Source of the DNA: an uncultured Nocardiaceae bacterium
Lineage (GTDB): Bacteria; Actinomycetota; Actinomycetes; Mycobacteriales; Mycobacteriaceae
Assembly: GCA_936936565.1 (NCBI GenBank)
Contig: CAKZIX010000031.1
Coordinates: 1 to 64,000, forward strand
Length of the DNA: 64,000 nt
Direction of reading: 5' to 3'
This document shows positions 44,307 to 53,644 of the stretch, piece by piece. Position 1 is the first letter of the stretch, and each line of letters opens with the position of its first letter. The position numbers and the translations under genes are program-made. Under the pieces are notes generated by a model. It was not told where the DNA came from and did no database searches. It saw only the letters and a program-made list of their open reading frames with translations.

Positions 44307-44890
44307 TCGGGCCGGCGCCGCGTGACGGTGCCGATTTCCTGCGCGAGGACGCTACCGGTGAAAGGTTCGGTGTCCCAACGTTTTTCTTCCATGGCAGCGC
44401 GCCGGAGCACTTGCGTACGGTGCGTCAGTTGCGGGCGCTGGGGTTGCGGCCCAACGGCCAGGACATCGCGGGACAGCTGGTCCGGTTGCGTCGGCACCGC
44501 ACACCGTTGGTGGCGTATTTGTACGACGTTGAGCAGGCGGCGCCGAAGCGGGATGCGTCCCCGGCGCAGCTGGCCGCGTTGGCGAAGGCGACGCAGGCGC
44601 GTAGCGAGCGCGCGCTCGAACGCAATCTGGGTGCGGATTGGCGCGAGAAGTACGGCGATGACCGCACCGAGGTCCCGGCCGCGGAGCGGTTGGGGTACGG
44701 GCAGGTCGCCTCGACCGCGCAGGCGTGGGGTGCGTCGTTCGCTGATGTCGCCCGCGATTTGGGGGTGTCGACGGCGCAGGCGATGGAGCTGGCCGCCGAG
44801 TACCGCGAACACCAGCAGCACACCGCGCCCCGGCCGCCGTCGAGCGCGCCGGCACGGCCGGTGCGCCGGCGGGAGGGGCGGTCGCGATGA
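44303..44890 (+). CDS. RRQRL-motif-like small protein of the element
   Basis: A 195-residue protein. Residues about 25-95 (RQLRALGLRPNGQDIAGQLV, AYLYDVEQAAPKRDASPAQL, then AALAKA) resemble the actinobacterial element family known for an RRQRL-type motif and a zinc site, but the cysteines of the zinc site are absent here. The rest is helical, with a helix-turn-helix-like FADVARDLGVSTAQAMELAA. GTG overlaps the WhiB stop (GTGA). It ends RREGRSR. Function unknown. Confidence 0.65.
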   Translation: MIGPAPRDGADFLREDATGERFGVPTFFFHGSAPEHLRTVRQLRALGLRPNGQDIAGQLVRLRRHRTPLVAYLYDVEQAAPKRDASPAQLAALAKATQARSERALERNLGADWREKYGDDRTEVPAAERLGYGQVASTAQAWGASFADVARDLGVSTAQAMELAAEYREHQQHTAPRPPSSAPARPVRRREGRSR

Positions 44891-45609
44891 GCGCCGACGA
44901 ATCACACGCCGACCGCATCGCAGGGTTGCAGGCCGCCGTGCAAGCGGCGTGGGCCGAGTACCGGGCGCTGGTGACGCCATTGCGCGATCCGGCACAGCAG
45001 TGCACCGGGCGGGCGGGGCGGCATCAACGAGCCGCGTTGCCGCGCATCACCGCGCTGGGGTTGGAAGCAGACCGGCAGCGCCCGCATCAGGTGCGGGTGC
45101 ATGCTGCGGTGCAGGCGTGGCAGGACGCCGACACCGCGTTGCGTAACGCCGAAACCGTCGCCGCGAGCCTGCCCGTCCGGGCGCAGGCATGGCGCGAACG
45201 CGGCCACACCCAAATGGCCGACTCACTGACCGCGCAAGGCCCCGACACCGCCCGGTTGGTGCGTGATGCCCGCAAGGAATGGGACGAGGCTGCCGCGGAA
45301 GTCGCTGCCGCGCACCAGAACCTGCGCCGCATCGTTGCGGGCAACCCTATCCGCGCCGGGCAGGTGGTGACCCGCGAGTACGTCGACATGGTCCGCGGGC
45401 TGGCCGAAGACCTCGACCACATCGAGGCCAGCGACGCCCGCAAGCGCTTCCACCGCGCCGAACGCGAACTGCTGTCCGCGGGCGTATGGACCGAGGGCCA
45501 GTACAGCGGCAGCGCGCAGCTGTGGTTCCGGCCGTCACCGAACCCATCAGTCGTTTCCGACCGCACCGAGCACCGGCCCCACGGCCGGGGAATCGAGCGC
45601 AGCCGATGA
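44887..45609 (+). CDS. hypothetical helical protein ending IERSR
   Basis: A 240-residue mostly helical protein (for example TARLVRDARKEWDEAAAEVA, then AAHQNLRRIV and EASDARKRFHRAERELLSAG). It may form coiled coils. Its C-terminus GRGIERSR is one of the shared tails found on several proteins of this element. ATG overlaps the upstream stop, and its stop overlaps the next start (ATGA). No known domain recognised. Confidence 0.7.
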   Translation: MSADESHADRIAGLQAAVQAAWAEYRALVTPLRDPAQQCTGRAGRHQRAALPRITALGLEADRQRPHQVRVHAAVQAWQDADTALRNAETVAASLPVRAQAWRERGHTQMADSLTAQGPDTARLVRDARKEWDEAAAEVAAAHQNLRRIVAGNPIRAGQVVTREYVDMVRGLAEDLDHIEASDARKRFHRAERELLSAGVWTEGQYSGSAQLWFRPSPNPSVVSDRTEHRPHGRGIERSR

Positions 45610-46604
45610 CCACACCCCGCAAGCTCACCGACGCCGACGCCCTGCTCAATCGCGCTCAGCTGGCGCAGACGATGCGGGCGGCCGGGTGCAGCTATCCGCG
45701 CATCGCCAAGCAGTTGGGTATCTCGCTGCCGCGAGTCGAAGCCCTGCTGGGGGAGGCGCAGCAGCTAAGGGCGGATGGCTACACCTACGCCGAGGTCGGT
45801 GAACTGACCGGGGTGCCGCGCGGGTCGGTCCGGCGGTTGCTGCCCGCGCCGACTGTGCTGGCATTGACGTCACGTGACACCGAAGCCACGCACGTGGCGG
45901 TGCACCAGTACGGCATGCAGGTCGACGTGCTGGCCCGCTACCTCGGTATCGGCATGAGCCGAAGCTACGAAGTTGCGGCGCGGCTGTTTGCGGCGGGTTT
46001 GGTGTATCCGCTCGGGCAGGTGCAGGCCGAGCACGGGCGCGGGTGGGTGGTGCCGAAGCCGGCGGTCGCGTCTCGGGTGCTGGGGTGGCGGGCGCAGGAC
46101 TGGACGCCGCCGCTGGGGTTGGCCGAGCACTACCGGGCGGTCGCGCTGGTGCGGCCGTTGCTGGTCGGGCGTGACCCGCATCGCTGGGTGTCCGAGCGCG
46201 TGTTGCGGCATCACGCCACCGGTGCGACCGATGCACACATTCACGACGGCCGTTTCGAACGTAACCCGAACGAGTGGTGGGCGCTGGAAGTCGAGCTGAC
46301 CCCGAAAGACCCGGAACGGTTGCCGCGCGTGCTCACCGCCGCCGTGGACACCGCGATCAACGCCCGCTGCGCCGGGCTGCTGTATCTGTGCCGCACCAGC
46401 GCGGTGTTGCGCGGTGTCGAACGCGCCGCCGCGAAGCTGCCCGACCGCCCCGGTTTTCAGCTCGAACTTGCCGACCTCGACGCCGAGTTCTTGGCGTCGC
46501 ACGGCATCGACGACGCCCCGCGCGGGTTCAAACGTCCCCGCACATCGGCGCAAACAGCCAAGCAGGCCAACACCTTTCAGATGATTTTGGGAGAGATGTC
46601 ATGA
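45606..46604 (+). CDS. replication-relaxation family-like protein
   Basis: A 332-residue protein. Two N-terminal helix-turn-helix units (MRAAGCSYPRIAKQLGISLP and LRADGYTYAEVGELTGVPRG) precede a winged-helix region and a nuclease-like fold. Its segments WVSERVLRHHATGATDAHIH and WWALEVELTPKDPERLPRVL resemble the replication-relaxation family of plasmid and ICE proteins. Such proteins are thought to prepare element DNA for replication or transfer. ATG 45606 overlaps the upstream stop; its own stop overlaps the translocase ATG. It is the best initiator/auxiliary candidate here. Confidence 0.7.
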   Translation: MTTPRKLTDADALLNRAQLAQTMRAAGCSYPRIAKQLGISLPRVEALLGEAQQLRADGYTYAEVGELTGVPRGSVRRLLPAPTVLALTSRDTEATHVAVHQYGMQVDVLARYLGIGMSRSYEVAARLFAAGLVYPLGQVQAEHGRGWVVPKPAVASRVLGWRAQDWTPPLGLAEHYRAVALVRPLLVGRDPHRWVSERVLRHHATGATDAHIHDGRFERNPNEWWALEVELTPKDPERLPRVLTAAVDTAINARCAGLLYLCRTSAVLRGVERAAAKLPDRPGFQLELADLDAEFLASHGIDDAPRGFKRPRTSAQTAKQANTFQMILGEMS

Positions 46605-48646
46605 CCCCGACACCGGCCCCGGCCCCGCGGCCGTCGTTCACGCCGCCGGTCGGGTGCAGCCCGATCGACCCGCGCCCGGACTGCCACCCACCGGCCCCCG
46701 CGCTGCCGGCGCCGCCGGCGCCGGCCACGACAGCGGGGCCGCCACCGTCGGACCGCTTTCACATCGAGACCCCACCGTTGAATCCGCTGGATGACACCCA
46801 CCAGCAGGGTGGTTTCGATCTGGGCTGGCTCGACCTCACGGCGTGGTTGGCGTGGGTGGCGCCGGTCGCGACGACCGCCGCCGCGGTCGCGGTCCTCGCG
46901 CTCGGGATGGTGGGGTCCGCGGCGACGTGGTGGACCACCGACGGGCGCACGCTGCGCAACTACACGGTCGGGTCCCTGCTGCTGCCGGCGGTGTCGATGC
47001 TCGCGTCGTGGTCGCCGGTCGCGCCGCTGGAGTGGTGTGCGGCCGGTGCGCACGCCGTCGCGGGTGGGGACTGGTCCGGAGTGCGGTTGATGCTGGCCGC
47101 CGTCGTACCGGCCGCGTTCACGGTCTCGACGCTGGTGTGGGCGCATCACGAACTGAAGGTCGCCACGGTCGGGTTGAAGTCGCTTGCTGCGAACGAGCGT
47201 GCGCGGCACCGGATGACGGTGCGCCGCAACGCGGCTGCTGCACGCGCAGCACGCTTCGGTGCGCCCATGTCCGCAGGGGACGGGGTGGTCCTGGGGGTGC
47301 ATGCCGAGCAGACCAGCCAACGCCCGCGCGGGCTCTGGTCGGAGCTGACCGCGCGGCATCAGTCGTGGATCGTGGTGCCGCACAAGGCCAGCCGCCGCCA
47401 CGTGTGCGTGGTCGGCACCACCGGTATGGGTAAGACCACGCTGCTGCTGCGGCTGGCGCTGGCCATGTTCTCCAGCGAGTGGCGCGCCTGGTGGCGGTGG
47501 CGGCTGGTGCCCGGCGCCCGCAACTCCTGCAAGCGCCCGCTGTTGATCGTCCTGTCGTGCAAGGGCGGCCAGTCCGACATCGAGTTCGGCACCGACCTCC
47601 GTCAGGCGATGATCGCCGCCGGCATCGACCGCGACCGCACCGCCTCCGTCCCCGCCGATGACCGCCTCGACATGTTCTCCATGGGTGCGCGTGACATGCG
47701 CGCCGTCGTCGCCGCCCTGATGGGTGTCGGCGAATCCAGCGCCACCAGCGAGGGCCAGCACTTCGAAGAACTCCGCAAACGCGTCACGTCGCTCGTTGTC
47801 GACGCCCCGGCCGGGCCGCCGCGCTCGACCGCGGAACTGCTGGACCGGCTGCACCCCGACCGGCTGCTGGCCGCATGGGGTGGTGACCCGCAGATCAAGC
47901 GGCAGATCGACGCCCTGCAAGAGGAAAAGGTGCCCCAGCTCGACGAAGCGCTGATCAAGTTCTCCAACCTGTTCGACACGTTGAAGGACACCCAGGGCCG
48001 CGGGCTGTTCGAGGGCGGGGTGTCGCTGGCCGATCTGGACATGCTCTACGTGACCGTGCCCGGCACGGTCGACCCCGACTCAGCCCGCGCGCAGGTCGCC
48101 GCCGTCATCGCGATGGTCATGCAGTACGCATCCGGCACACACGGACGCTCCATCACCCTGATCGTCGACGAAGCCTCCGCCGTGGCCACCCGCGCCGGTG
48201 GCATCGATCTCATCGGTGTGGCCGAACGCGGCCGCTCGCAAGGGGTGTCGGTCATCTTCTCCGCGCAGTCGGTCGAAGGTCTGGGACCCGACGAACAATC
48301 CCAACGGCGCCTGATCAAATCCTCGGCCGGCGGCAGCCTGCTCGGCTACACCGAAGACCCCGACTTCATGTGCAAGGTCTACGGCCCCATCCGGTCGGTC
48401 TCCTCGACCCGGCACCTGATCAAAGGTCAGCGACACGGCGACGAAGGCCAATCCCAGGTCGAAGAGAAGTGGCTGGTCGACCCCAACCGCATCCGCGCCA
48501 TGGACACCGGCGACATCTGCTACGTGCGCGGCGGACGCGCCGTCTGGGGCCGCGTCGTACCCGTCACCCCCTCCACCATCACCCGCCTACCCGGCACCCG
48601 CACCGACACCAGCGCAGCGCCGCAGGCCAGCACCGTCACCGCATAA
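46601..48646 (+). CDS. FtsK/TraB-type DNA translocase (coupling ATPase)
   Basis: A 681-residue protein. A proline-rich N-terminus is followed by two or three membrane helices (about 85-110, 120-140, 162-182) and an ATPase domain with Walker A GTTGMGKTT (about 272-280), then CKGGQSDIEF, Walker B ITLIVDEAS and IFSAQSVEGLGPDEQSQRRL. This fits a septal/membrane DNA pump of the FtsK-SpoIIIE/TraB or VirD4-like coupling class, the key transfer protein of actinomycete elements. ATG 46601 overlaps the preceding stop. Confidence 0.85.
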   Translation: MTPTPAPAPRPSFTPPVGCSPIDPRPDCHPPAPALPAPPAPATTAGPPPSDRFHIETPPLNPLDDTHQQGGFDLGWLDLTAWLAWVAPVATTAAAVAVLALGMVGSAATWWTTDGRTLRNYTVGSLLLPAVSMLASWSPVAPLEWCAAGAHAVAGGDWSGVRLMLAAVVPAAFTVSTLVWAHHELKVATVGLKSLAANERARHRMTVRRNAAAARAARFGAPMSAGDGVVLGVHAEQTSQRPRGLWSELTARHQSWIVVPHKASRRHVCVVGTTGMGKTTLLLRLALAMFSSEWRAWWRWRLVPGARNSCKRPLLIVLSCKGGQSDIEFGTDLRQAMIAAGIDRDRTASVPADDRLDMFSMGARDMRAVVAALMGVGESSATSEGQHFEELRKRVTSLVVDAPAGPPRSTAELLDRLHPDRLLAAWGGDPQIKRQIDALQEEKVPQLDEALIKFSNLFDTLKDTQGRGLFEGGVSLADLDMLYVTVPGTVDPDSARAQVAAVIAMVMQYASGTHGRSITLIVDEASAVATRAGGIDLIGVAERGRSQGVSVIFSAQSVEGLGPDEQSQRRLIKSSAGGSLLGYTEDPDFMCKVYGPIRSVSSTRHLIKGQRHGDEGQSQVEEKWLVDPNRIRAMDTGDICYVRGGRAVWGRVVPVTPSTITRLPGTRTDTSAAPQASTVTA

Positions 48647-48670
48647 CCATCACAACCGAAGGGAATCGGA

Positions 48671-49072
48671 ATGTCCGACAACGAAATTCGAGAAACCACG
48701 ACTCGGCCTGTTGAAGCGGATCTGTTCCGCGACGTGTGCGAGTTGGTCGACAGGGTCGAGCAGGTCAAGGCGGCGGCTGCGGTGTTGCAGGCGCGCTACC
48801 GACAGCTCGGCACTTCGCTGGAGTCGCTGTCTGTCTACGGACCCGGCGCCGCCGACACCAGCGTTGAGGCGACCATGGCCGAACTTCGGCGCAGCCTCGG
48901 CACCGCCGAACAGGCACTCCACAACGCTGACCGCTCTCTCGTGCACACGGCGAGCATGGCGGCGCGGTTCTACCCGCCGCGGCTGCGCCGGTCGCAGACC
49001 ACGACCGAGAACACGCCCGCGCAGCGCGAAAAGACGGCTGACTCGCGCCGCCGCTCCGGTCGTACCCACTGA
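48671..49072 (+). CDS. hypothetical helical protein, MSDNE start
   Basis: A 133-residue protein starting MSDNEIRETTTRPVEADLFR. It is helical (VCELVDRVEQVKAAAAVLQA, then AELRRSLGTAEQALHNADRS) with a basic disordered C-terminus. AAGGGAATCGG precedes the ATG. The first codons match those at 50256 and 50525. It may be a structural or DNA-associated partner of the translocase. No family recognised. Confidence 0.7.
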   Translation: MSDNEIRETTTRPVEADLFRDVCELVDRVEQVKAAAAVLQARYRQLGTSLESLSVYGPGAADTSVEATMAELRRSLGTAEQALHNADRSLVHTASMAARFYPPRLRRSQTTTENTPAQREKTADSRRRSGRTH

Positions 49073-49088
49073 AAGGAACTGAACAGCA

Positions 49089-49832
49089 ATGAAATTCGGA
49101 CGCTACAACACCACCCCGAACCCCGACGACGACGACCGCGACGACACGGCACCCGACGCTGCTGCACCCGGCAACGCGGGCGGTGGGGGTGCCGGTGGAC
49201 CCGACGACGGCGCCGGCGCCGGTGTCGACCGTCAGTTGTGGACCGATGCCGACGACGACGCGATCACCGCGCTGCTGACAGCCGCCGCCACCCACCGCAC
49301 CCCGAAACCGGCCACCGGGCACCGCCCGACACCACAACCGCAACCGCAGCCGCAGCCGCAGCCGCAACCGCAGTCGCGTCCGGCGGCACCAGCGAAACCG
49401 GTTCTGCGGCTGGTGAAAAACGACGACGAACCCGCCACCGCAGCCGAGAGTCTGCCCGGCGAGTTGGAGCGTGCGCCGATCGGCAAGACCAAGCCGGTGC
49501 CGGCGATGTGGCGCACCGCGGTGCCGGCCACGGCCGTCATCGCCGCGGTCGGGGTGGTGGCGGCGTGGGGTGCGCCGTGGGCGGTCGCCGTGCCGATCCT
49601 CGCCTACGCGGGCGCGTTCGCGGGGTTCGTGTGGTGGCACGTCAACGCCCGCCCACCGCTGCTGCAAGTCGCGGTCACCGTGTGGACGGCCGTGACACGC
49701 GGCGCGGCCACCGTTCTCGGTGCGATCGTGCTCGGGGTCCGGGTGCTGGTGTCGGTGCCGGCGCGCCGGCGCGCCCGCTTCGAACGCACCCGCACCACCG
49801 CCCCGGCGGCGGCCGAGCCGGGTCGGGGGTGA
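49089..49832 (+). CDS. membrane protein with disordered N-terminus
   Basis: A 247-residue protein. An acidic/glycine-rich start and a Pro-Gln repeat (PQPQPQPQPQ near residue 85) precede three hydrophobic segments (AVPATAVIAAVGVVAAWGAP, WAVAVPILAYAGAFAGFVWW, AATVLGAIVLGVRVLVSVPA) and a basic tail. Placement after the translocase suggests a transfer-apparatus (spread) membrane component. Its stop overlaps the next GTG. Confidence 0.7.
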   Translation: MKFGRYNTTPNPDDDDRDDTAPDAAAPGNAGGGGAGGPDDGAGAGVDRQLWTDADDDAITALLTAAATHRTPKPATGHRPTPQPQPQPQPQPQPQSRPAAPAKPVLRLVKNDDEPATAAESLPGELERAPIGKTKPVPAMWRTAVPATAVIAAVGVVAAWGAPWAVAVPILAYAGAFAGFVWWHVNARPPLLQVAVTVWTAVTRGAATVLGAIVLGVRVLVSVPARRRARFERTRTTAPAAAEPGRG

Positions 49833-50227
49833 GCGCGGTGGCGACCACGTCGAGCGAGCTGGCCGCGGTGTTCGCGCTGCCGGTGCCGTTGATGCGTAAA
49901 CGGTTGCACGGCATGGGAATCGGTGGCAGCGACGCTGCCGGGTTCGTCGACCCGTACATGCTCGAGCTGCGCAAGACCGTGATCGGGCTGGCGATCGACG
50001 CACCCGCGGGGCCGCCGACCAGTTGGGCGGAATTCCTGTTGCGCCTCAACTACCCGCGGCTGCGGCAGTTGTGGGTCGAGCGCCCCAACGCCGCACCACT
50101 GCTGGACGCGATTACCCACGGCCACCCCGTCGCGGCCGTGCTCGCCGTGTGCGCCGAGTTCTCCAACCTGCACACCGCCTGGATGGAAACCGACCCTGCC
50201 GACCACCACGCACTCGTCACCCGATAA
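49829..50227 (+). CDS. hypothetical protein of the element
   Basis: A 132-residue protein starting MSAVATTSSELAAVFALPVP. It is soluble and helical (LDAITHGHPVAAVLAVCAEF, then SNLHTAWMETD) with no motif recognised. GTG overlaps the preceding stop (GTGA). The long open frame that continues upstream in this phase is a shadow of the 49089-49832 gene. Confidence 0.65.
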   Translation: MSAVATTSSELAAVFALPVPLMRKRLHGMGIGGSDAAGFVDPYMLELRKTVIGLAIDAPAGPPTSWAEFLLRLNYPRLRQLWVERPNAAPLLDAITHGHPVAAVLAVCAEFSNLHTAWMETDPADHHALVTR

Positions 50228-50255
50228 CCCGCCCACCACAGGAGAGGAAAGACCG

Positions 50256-50504
50256 TTGTCCGACAACCACACCCGGCTGTTGACCGCGGGACTGGCCGCG
50301 ATCCTCGCAGCCACCGACGAAGGAATCTGGAGCCTGCCCGCCGACACGCGCGCCAGCCTGCTCATCGCACCCGACCACGCCGTTCCCGCAACCGGTTTCG
50401 CCGCCGACGCCGATCGCCCGGTCCCGTACCGGCTGACCGCGACCGGTTTGGCCGCGGTCTCCAACCACCCCGCCGGGCGGGCCGCCGCCGGCAGCCACCG
50501 ATAG
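50256..50504 (+). CDS. hypothetical small protein, MSDN start
   Basis: An 82-residue protein with a TTG start preceded by AGGAGAGG. It begins MSDNHTRLLTAGLAAILAAT and ends in a short basic tail. The first codons repeat the MSDN start found in the genes at 48671 and 50525. A stretch of about 12 small hydrophobic residues may be a buried helix. No function known. Confidence 0.6.
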   Translation: MSDNHTRLLTAGLAAILAATDEGIWSLPADTRASLLIAPDHAVPATGFAADADRPVPYRLTATGLAAVSNHPAGRAAAGSHR

Positions 50505-50524
50505 AGAAAGGGAATCGAATCATC

Positions 50525-52024
50525 ATGTCCGACAACGAAATGGACGAAATCAGCCGCGAGTTCGGGCAAGCCGCCCGCAAGGCGATGAACATCGTCGGGC
50601 CGATCGTGGCCGCGAACCTGGCCCGCAACGGCGGCAAGAAACTGTCGTGGTGGCAGCGCCGCCAGCAGCGCCGCCAGCTGGAAACCCAACTGGCCCAACA
50701 GTTCCAGGGTGAGGAGCTGTCGAAACTGTGGTACCGCAAGCGGCTGGCCGACTACCTCGACGCCGCCCGCTGGGTGCAGGCCAAACAGCAGATGGGCGAA
50801 CTCACCGACGACCAACACATCGAGCACATGACGCGGCTGTCGGCGATCCGTGACCACATTGCCGGCACCGCGCGCACGACACCTTTGAGCATGGTGCAGC
50901 AGGGCCAGCTCGTCGAGGCGCTGCACGCGATCGACCGCGACCCGGCCGCCGCGCGGGAATGGCTCACCCGTGACGGGGTGTTCGTGCCCGTCACCGACCC
51001 CGCCCGCGAGCGTCACCTCACCGGTGTGGCGGTCGCGAACGCCGAGCGGTTCGCCGACCGCGACACCCGCCGCGATCAGGACTTCGCCCGCCACGTCGAG
51101 CATCGCCGCGCCCACGACGCCGACCTGAGCGAACTTGTCGCCGAAAACCGGCGCCTGCGCGACGCTCTCGCCAAACACGCACCCGCTCACACCGATTCGG
51201 CCACCCGGCAGCCCGACCGTGACCGCGACCAGGCCGCCCGCACTACCGCCGAGCCGCCGGCACGCGAGCCCGCCGGCACACCGGCCCCGGCCGTGCCCGC
51301 GGCGGGGCATGCGGAGTCCCCGGAGGAGATGGAAGCGCTGTGGGAAGGCGTCGCCGCCGATTTCGAGGACGTGCAGCGCTACCAGGCCAACGGCGGCCGC
51401 GGCGCCACCAAGGGCGCCAGCCAGGCCGAACAACGCGCCCGCATCGACGCCAACCTTGCCCGCGGGTTCGGCCACCCAACTGCCGCCGGCGCGAACCCGT
51501 CGCCGCAACCGCAGCGGCCCGACGCCGCGGACGCAGTGCCGGGGAACACGGCCGAGACGTTGCGTGAGCAGCACGAACACATCGAGGCATTGGCGGCCCG
51601 CGTCGATGCGCTGGCCGGGCAGTTGTCGACGCTGACCGCCGAGCGCGACCGGGAGAAGGCGCGCGCCGACCAGCTCGCCAATGGGTTCGAGGCCGTCAAG
51701 GCCGACCGCGCCGAGCTGCGCAAGGAACTCGACGAGGTCAAAGGCACGGCGGACGGGTTGAAGAACCGCAACCTGCGCCTGGCCGCGGAAATCCGGGAAC
51801 TGCGCGAGCAGCCCAGCGGGCTGTCCGAGCAGCTCGCCGCGGTTACCGCCGAACGCGACGCCGCCCGCGCCCAAGCCGACGACTACCGCATCGAACGCGA
51901 CCAAGCGGTGCACAAGCTCCACGAACTCACCCCACCCGAACAGCGCCTGGGCAGCCCCGAACGACAGGCCGCCGACCTGCGTGAACAAGCCCAGCGCCGC
52001 AGCGGCATCGAACGCAGCCGCTGA
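50525..52024 (+). CDS. large coiled-coil protein ending GIERSR
   Basis: A 499-residue protein starting MSDNEMDEISREFGQAARKA. A basic helical region (WWQRRQQRRQLETQLAQQ), a disordered middle rich in Ala/Pro (about 220-260) and a long heptad-like coiled coil in the last 170 residues (LREQHEHIEALAARVDALAG, then LTAERDREKARADQLANGFE) are visible. It ends RSGIERSR. AAAGGGAATCGA precedes the ATG. It may be a scaffold for DNA transfer or segregation; this is inference from shape. Confidence 0.75.
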   Translation: MSDNEMDEISREFGQAARKAMNIVGPIVAANLARNGGKKLSWWQRRQQRRQLETQLAQQFQGEELSKLWYRKRLADYLDAARWVQAKQQMGELTDDQHIEHMTRLSAIRDHIAGTARTTPLSMVQQGQLVEALHAIDRDPAAAREWLTRDGVFVPVTDPARERHLTGVAVANAERFADRDTRRDQDFARHVEHRRAHDADLSELVAENRRLRDALAKHAPAHTDSATRQPDRDRDQAARTTAEPPAREPAGTPAPAVPAAGHAESPEEMEALWEGVAADFEDVQRYQANGGRGATKGASQAEQRARIDANLARGFGHPTAAGANPSPQPQRPDAADAVPGNTAETLREQHEHIEALAARVDALAGQLSTLTAERDREKARADQLANGFEAVKADRAELRKELDEVKGTADGLKNRNLRLAAEIRELREQPSGLSEQLAAVTAERDAARAQADDYRIERDQAVHKLHELTPPEQRLGSPERQAADLREQAQRRSGIERSR

Positions 52025-52119
52025 CCCCGCTTCCCCGGCAGCCGCCGCCGCGGCTGCCGGGGAAGCCGAAACCCGCTCTACGCCAACAACTCTCCCCGAC
52101 ATCGGAAGGACCGATAACC

Positions 52120-52392
52120 ATGATCGACACCACCACCCATACCGCTGTCTCGCTGGGTGCCGCCGCGTTCGAGTGGCTGACCGCGCGCCGCGACCACGCC
52201 GCCACCCGCCGCGATGTGGCCTCCACGCTGCGCCTGGACGACGTGCTCGAAGAACTGGGCATGCATGCCGACGACCGGCGTACCTGCTGGCGCTGCCAGT
52301 CGTGGGCCGACCACGCCCACGACCAGCTCACCGGCGCCCGCATCACCGCCCAGCCGGCGGCGCGGGCCTCCGTGGCCGGGGATGCGTCGTGA
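52120..52392 (+). CDS. hypothetical small protein with CWRC motif
   Basis: A 90-residue protein starting MIDTTTHTAVSLGAAAFEWL. A basic helical N-terminal half is followed by DDRRTCWRCQSWADHAHDQL, with a C-x2-C pair and His residues that could bind a metal. GGAAGGAC precedes the ATG. Its stop overlaps the next GTG (GTGA). Not recognised. Confidence 0.65.
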   Translation: MIDTTTHTAVSLGAAAFEWLTARRDHAATRRDVASTLRLDDVLEELGMHADDRRTCWRCQSWADHAHDQLTGARITAQPAARASVAGDAS

Positions 52393-52823
52393 CCGGCCCC
52401 GACAACGACGCGGGCATCGATGTCGAGGACGCGGTCTACGAGCTGCGCACCGAGATCTCCCGCGCGACCGGGAAGCTGGCCGACCGGATCCTCGGCTACC
52501 AGCCGGGGTGGCTGCTCGACCCGGACGGCGCGGACCGGGCCACGAAAATCCGGGACTGGCACCTGACCCGCGCACAGCTGAGTGCGCGGGCCGGGCTCGA
52601 CGTGACCGGCGAAGTCATCAACGCCCGCGTCCACGGCGCCACCTGGGCGCAGATCGGCCAATCCTGCGGGCTCAGCGGCGAAGACGCCGCCGTGCGCTGG
52701 CACACCCTCACCGACCGATTCGCCGACCGCTACCCGCACCTGGTCCCGGCCACCTACCGCGCACACACCCACCGCAGCGAGAACACCACCCCCGCGCGGG
52801 GCGGTATCACACGCACCCGATAA
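52389..52823 (+). CDS. hypothetical protein with helix-turn-helix-like segment
   Basis: A 144-residue protein starting MTGPDNDAGIDVEDAVYELR. The segment NARVHGATWAQIGQSCGLSG followed by EDAAVRWHTL resembles the helix-turn-helix of sigma-like or response-regulator-like proteins. It ends GGITRTR, a variant of the IERSR tail seen elsewhere in the element. GTG overlaps the preceding stop. Confidence 0.65.
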   Translation: MTGPDNDAGIDVEDAVYELRTEISRATGKLADRILGYQPGWLLDPDGADRATKIRDWHLTRAQLSARAGLDVTGEVINARVHGATWAQIGQSCGLSGEDAAVRWHTLTDRFADRYPHLVPATYRAHTHRSENTTPARGGITRTR

Positions 52824-52858
52824 CCCCGCCCCAACACCGTGGAAGGAACCGAAACCTT

Positions 52859-53560
52859 ATGAACCACAACAACACCCACCACGACGGCAGCGAGCGGGTG
52901 GACGCAACCGAGCTGGCCACCGAACTGGCCGAGTTCAACGAACTAGCCCGCGAATACCACCAACGCGCCACCGAGCTGACCGCCCGCTACACCACCCTGG
53001 CCACCCAGCTACGCACCCCGCCCGCCTCGTCGCTGCGGTTGCCCAACGACGGCGTGGACCACCTGCTGGCCGGATCGGTCGCCCGCGACATCCGCACGGC
53101 CGTCGACTTCGGACAACCCGTCCCCGACAACACCCTGGACACCGCCACCCACCTGGCCATCGCGCAGCGCACCCACCAGCAGGCCGGATTCGCCGCCGAA
53201 CACGAAGAAGCGATGCGCCGCGACTTCGACACCGTCGCCGACCTGCAAATCCAGCACAGCGCCACCAGCGACCCACACGAGCGTGACCGCATCCAGCAGG
53301 AGGGCATGCGGATCACCAACCAATGGACCACCGGGCCGCACGCCCAGCACTGGAACACCCTCGCCGCCACCGTCGAGGCCGCCATCAACCACCCCGACGA
53401 GATGCACGCACTACTGGCCGCCTACCAGCAGCACCCCGCATCCATCGAACCCGAGTTCACCCCGCTCGAACACCGCGACAACCACCACGCCGCCGCCATC
53501 GCGCAGCGCCTCACCACCGCCCACCCGCGCACCCAACCCGCCCGCGAACGCACCCGCTGA
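52859..53560 (+). CDS. hypothetical helical protein
   Basis: A 233-residue protein, rich in His, Thr and Ala, starting MNHNNTHHDGSERVDATELA. It is helical throughout with no hydrophobic membrane segment. It ends TQPARERTR, close to the shared tail pattern. GGAAGGAAC precedes the ATG. It precedes the methyltransferase by 84 bp. Function unknown. Confidence 0.7.
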   Translation: MNHNNTHHDGSERVDATELATELAEFNELAREYHQRATELTARYTTLATQLRTPPASSLRLPNDGVDHLLAGSVARDIRTAVDFGQPVPDNTLDTATHLAIAQRTHQQAGFAAEHEEAMRRDFDTVADLQIQHSATSDPHERDRIQQEGMRITNQWTTGPHAQHWNTLAATVEAAINHPDEMHALLAAYQQHPASIEPEFTPLEHRDNHHAAAIAQRLTTAHPRTQPARERTR

Positions 53561-53644
53561 CACCGACCAGCCCCCTTGTGGCGGTGCACCGCACCCCGCG
53601 GTGCACCGCCCCTCAACCACCGAATCGTGAAGGGACACAATGCG

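Noticed and set aside
49604..52102. 832-codon minus-strand open frame
   Set aside because: Antisense to at least four well-supported plus-strand genes with overlapping starts; typical shadow frame of high-GC DNA.
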